Assembly: GCA_051004815.1 (NCBI GenBank)
Contig: JBPCJY010000234.1
Location: 1 to 22,759 of the forward strand
Direction of reading: 5' to 3'
Length of the DNA: 22,759 bases
DNA from: JBBQXY01 sp051004815
GTDB lineage: Bacteria; Chloroflexota; Ktedonobacteria; Ktedonobacterales; Ktedonobacteraceae
The position numbers were made by a program, and so were the translations under genes. Numbering within the stretch: position 1 is the first letter of the stretch; each line of letters starts with the position of its first letter. This document shows, one piece after another, positions 22,201 to 22,759 of this stretch. The notes beneath the pieces are model-generated. The model saw only the letters and a program-made list of their open reading frames with translations, searched no databases and had not been told where the DNA came from.

Positions 22201-22691
22201 TGCGACAAGTTCAGTTCCTTGTTCGTCTGCAAGCCAGCACGCGTAAAATTGGAGGAGCCTACAATAGCGGCAATGGGGAAGAAGTGCGCGAAACCGCCGC
22301 CGCTGTAGAACAGGTAGCACTTGGCATGCAGAAAGCCCCTGGTATAGAGTCGTACCTGCACATGTTCCTGACGCAGGAAGGCAATCAAATCCTCGACCAG
22401 TCGCAAGGTCTGCTCGTTAAAATTGGCACTGGCCAGGTCGCGAATCAGCCCTCGCACAGGTTTCGCACCGACCTCTTTCAGGCCAAGGTCAAAGCCTACC
22501 TCCGGTTCGTCGCCCAATAGCAGGCGAAAATTGCCGAGTTCTTCCAGACCAGTGCGTAGTAGTTGCCAGCCACCCACGTTAAAATAGGCGGTGGCAATGT
22601 CCAACGAATGGCCCTGATGGTGGGCTAAAAGAGCGTTCAGGATGCCGGACATGGTATGTTGTTGGTTGTCGATGACGAAGGGGATGTTCAT
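19248..22691 (-). CDS. PLD-like domain fused to SNF2-type helicase
   Basis: The product is 1147 residues. Residues about 10-165 form a phospholipase-D-like domain: FLHAKCYLFY (120-129) has His122 and Lys124, and VGSSNFTRAGL (144-154) is the following GSxxN part; the Asp of the HKD motif is Tyr129 here. The SNF2/superfamily-2 motor follows: ADSVGLGKTW (303-312, Walker A), ILLVDESHNFRN (375-386), LLTATPINNN (417-426), then ISTDVLSEGQNLQD (783-796) and QRAGRIDRIG (814-823). About 320 C-terminal residues are not recognised. Such proteins are often annotated as helicase/HKD nuclease and found near restriction or other defence genes, but no partner gene is in view; the region beyond 22691 is cut off. 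GAGG stands eight bases before the ATG at 22691. Its base use is similar to its neighbours. Confidence 0.88.
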   Translation of the reverse strand: MNIPFVIDNQQHTMSGILNALLAHHQGHSLDIATAYFNVGGWQLLRTGLEELGNFRLLLGDEPEVGFDLGLKEVGAKPVRGLIRDLASANFNEQTLRLVEDLIAFLRQEHVQVRLYTRGFLHAKCYLFYSGGGFAHFFPIAAIVGSSNFTRAGLQTNKELNLSHRANLTPEEISPEQLKGRIESSERKRLAQVDETERLIAANVPGVLAITELAVWYERQWEVARDFKEDLVELLDASKFGRKEYTPYQVYMKAIFEYFRDDLDTENEGAANVRSAVELSEFQEDAVKKARKILARYDGVIIADSVGLGKTWIGKKLLEDYAYHLRYRAVIICPASLRKMWSEELLSAGIAGQIITQEVLGRDEFDIREVQDADILLVDESHNFRNRNAQRYESLERILATNHRQGKLSGERKKLILLTATPINNNVFDLYNQVNLFTGGDRSYFAAAGIGDLQKYFMAARRKNRQQESGIALFNLLEEVVIRRTRPFIKEAYPNATIKGEPIRWPERKLKTIRYNLETTYHGIYDRVVSRIEGLRMAPYRLETYKKQGIERDQFEEGREEALVGIFKSRYLKRFESSVDAFRISVRRALEFLETFESYILEGKVLDSSSFQRAMRYLAREDEEDDATPKSLSDQLDEQEEARLFIDTLPALDAARYDLKRLHNDVRRDVHALQEVWHSIAAITPTSDAKLAKLKELLAGELKGQKVLLFTYYKDTARYLYKQLCSDESAASQWRAEAGHPLIQRMDSGADAKQRSRLVTHFAPLANHREELAGSDEEIDILISTDVLSEGQNLQDCGVLINYDLHWNPTRMVQRAGRIDRIGTNFAALWVMNMFPDDGLEKLLGLVESLSLKIATIDQSGLLDASVLGEVVHPQNFNTLRRIEDEDGTVVEEQEQFVELVSSEFLLQNLKGLLDSEMRQMLENLPDGIHSGLVRQGAKGVFFYFTASDKKRQKDASKDSSKGSKQHYWRYIDLTEDWRGGRIGRIEDNRFVITNLISCQPDTPRVVPADREVDIFSLQEQVIASIVQSSVEQVAVEEAPKVLDPIQQTIATTLRGYINNPAINRNEIKTAIQQVIVPQPGVYIKTLRKAYEHFLLDRNIEELLSTVKSIHAATDILSTANAQSDENAMNSPVKREELKLICFDYVW

Positions 22692-22715
22692 GATAGTGCC
22701 TCGAATTGTGCGACG

Positions 22716-22747
22716 GAAATGTGTAGCATTTCTGTTTCATATTGCAA
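22716..22747 (-). promoter_or_regulatory. Possible promoter and operator of the helicase gene
   Basis: On the minus strand TTGCAA (22747-22742) is followed after 16 bases by TACACA (22725-22720), a weak pair. It overlaps an inverted repeat, GAAATG (22716-22721) with CATTTC (22727-22732), which could bind a regulator. Confidence 0.3.
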
Positions 22748-22759
22748 CATTAATTTTGG

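Overview
The window most likely comes from a Ktedonobacteria-type member of the Chloroflexota. This is inferred from gene content: a zinc-ribbon Ser/Thr kinase fused to WD40 repeats built on AWSPDGK units, a membrane-anchored baseplate-J-like protein, an ECF sigma/anti-sigma pair leading an ABC-2 exporter operon, a stand-alone tnpB, and many GC-rich palindromes between genes. No rRNA, tRNA or CRISPR array was seen.

Layout. (1) 1-320: a composite palindromic repeat in front of a glutaryl-CoA dehydrogenase gene (323-1516). (2) About 1900-5970: an accessory block. A small excisionase-like HTH gene (minus strand) faces a 26-bp direct repeat, a good plus-strand promoter and a structured leader. 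These feed four tightly spaced genes: a Cys/His-rich mini-protein, a second mini-protein, a single-pass membrane protein with an Asp-rich loop, and a membrane-anchored baseplate-J-like protein. A tnpB-only IS200/IS605-type element follows. (3) 5984-7375: a flavin disulfide oxidoreductase of the mercuric reductase/lipoamide dehydrogenase type. (4) 7610-14824: the WD40 kinase, then a run of sugar-acid genes in the order epimerase-like, PfkB kinase, ACS-family transporter, D-2-hydroxyacid dehydrogenase, KDPG aldolase. The first four match the Pseudomonas kguE-kguK-kguT-kguD order for 2-ketogluconate use, and Eda supplies the last Entner-Doudoroff step. (5) 14928-19153, minus strand: ECF sigma factor, anti-sigma factor fused to an ABC-2-permease-like domain, two membrane subunits and an ATPase. 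(6) 19248-22691, minus strand: a large helicase with a PLD-like N-terminus and an SNF2-type motor.

How the parts work together. The kgu-like operon would import 2-ketogluconate, phosphorylate it, reduce it to 6-phosphogluconate and, with a dehydratase (Edd) not in the window, cleave KDPG to pyruvate and glyceraldehyde-3-phosphate. The WD40 kinase ends six bases before this operon and may be co-transcribed with it. The sigma operon has overlapping or nearly abutting genes and looks like a self-contained stress/export unit.

The least explained items are the accessory cassette at 1907-4664, the anti-sigma/permease fusion, the displaced catalytic glutamate of TnpB, and the several classes of palindromic repeat. 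All calls rest on reading the sequence and on recalled family features; no database search was run.
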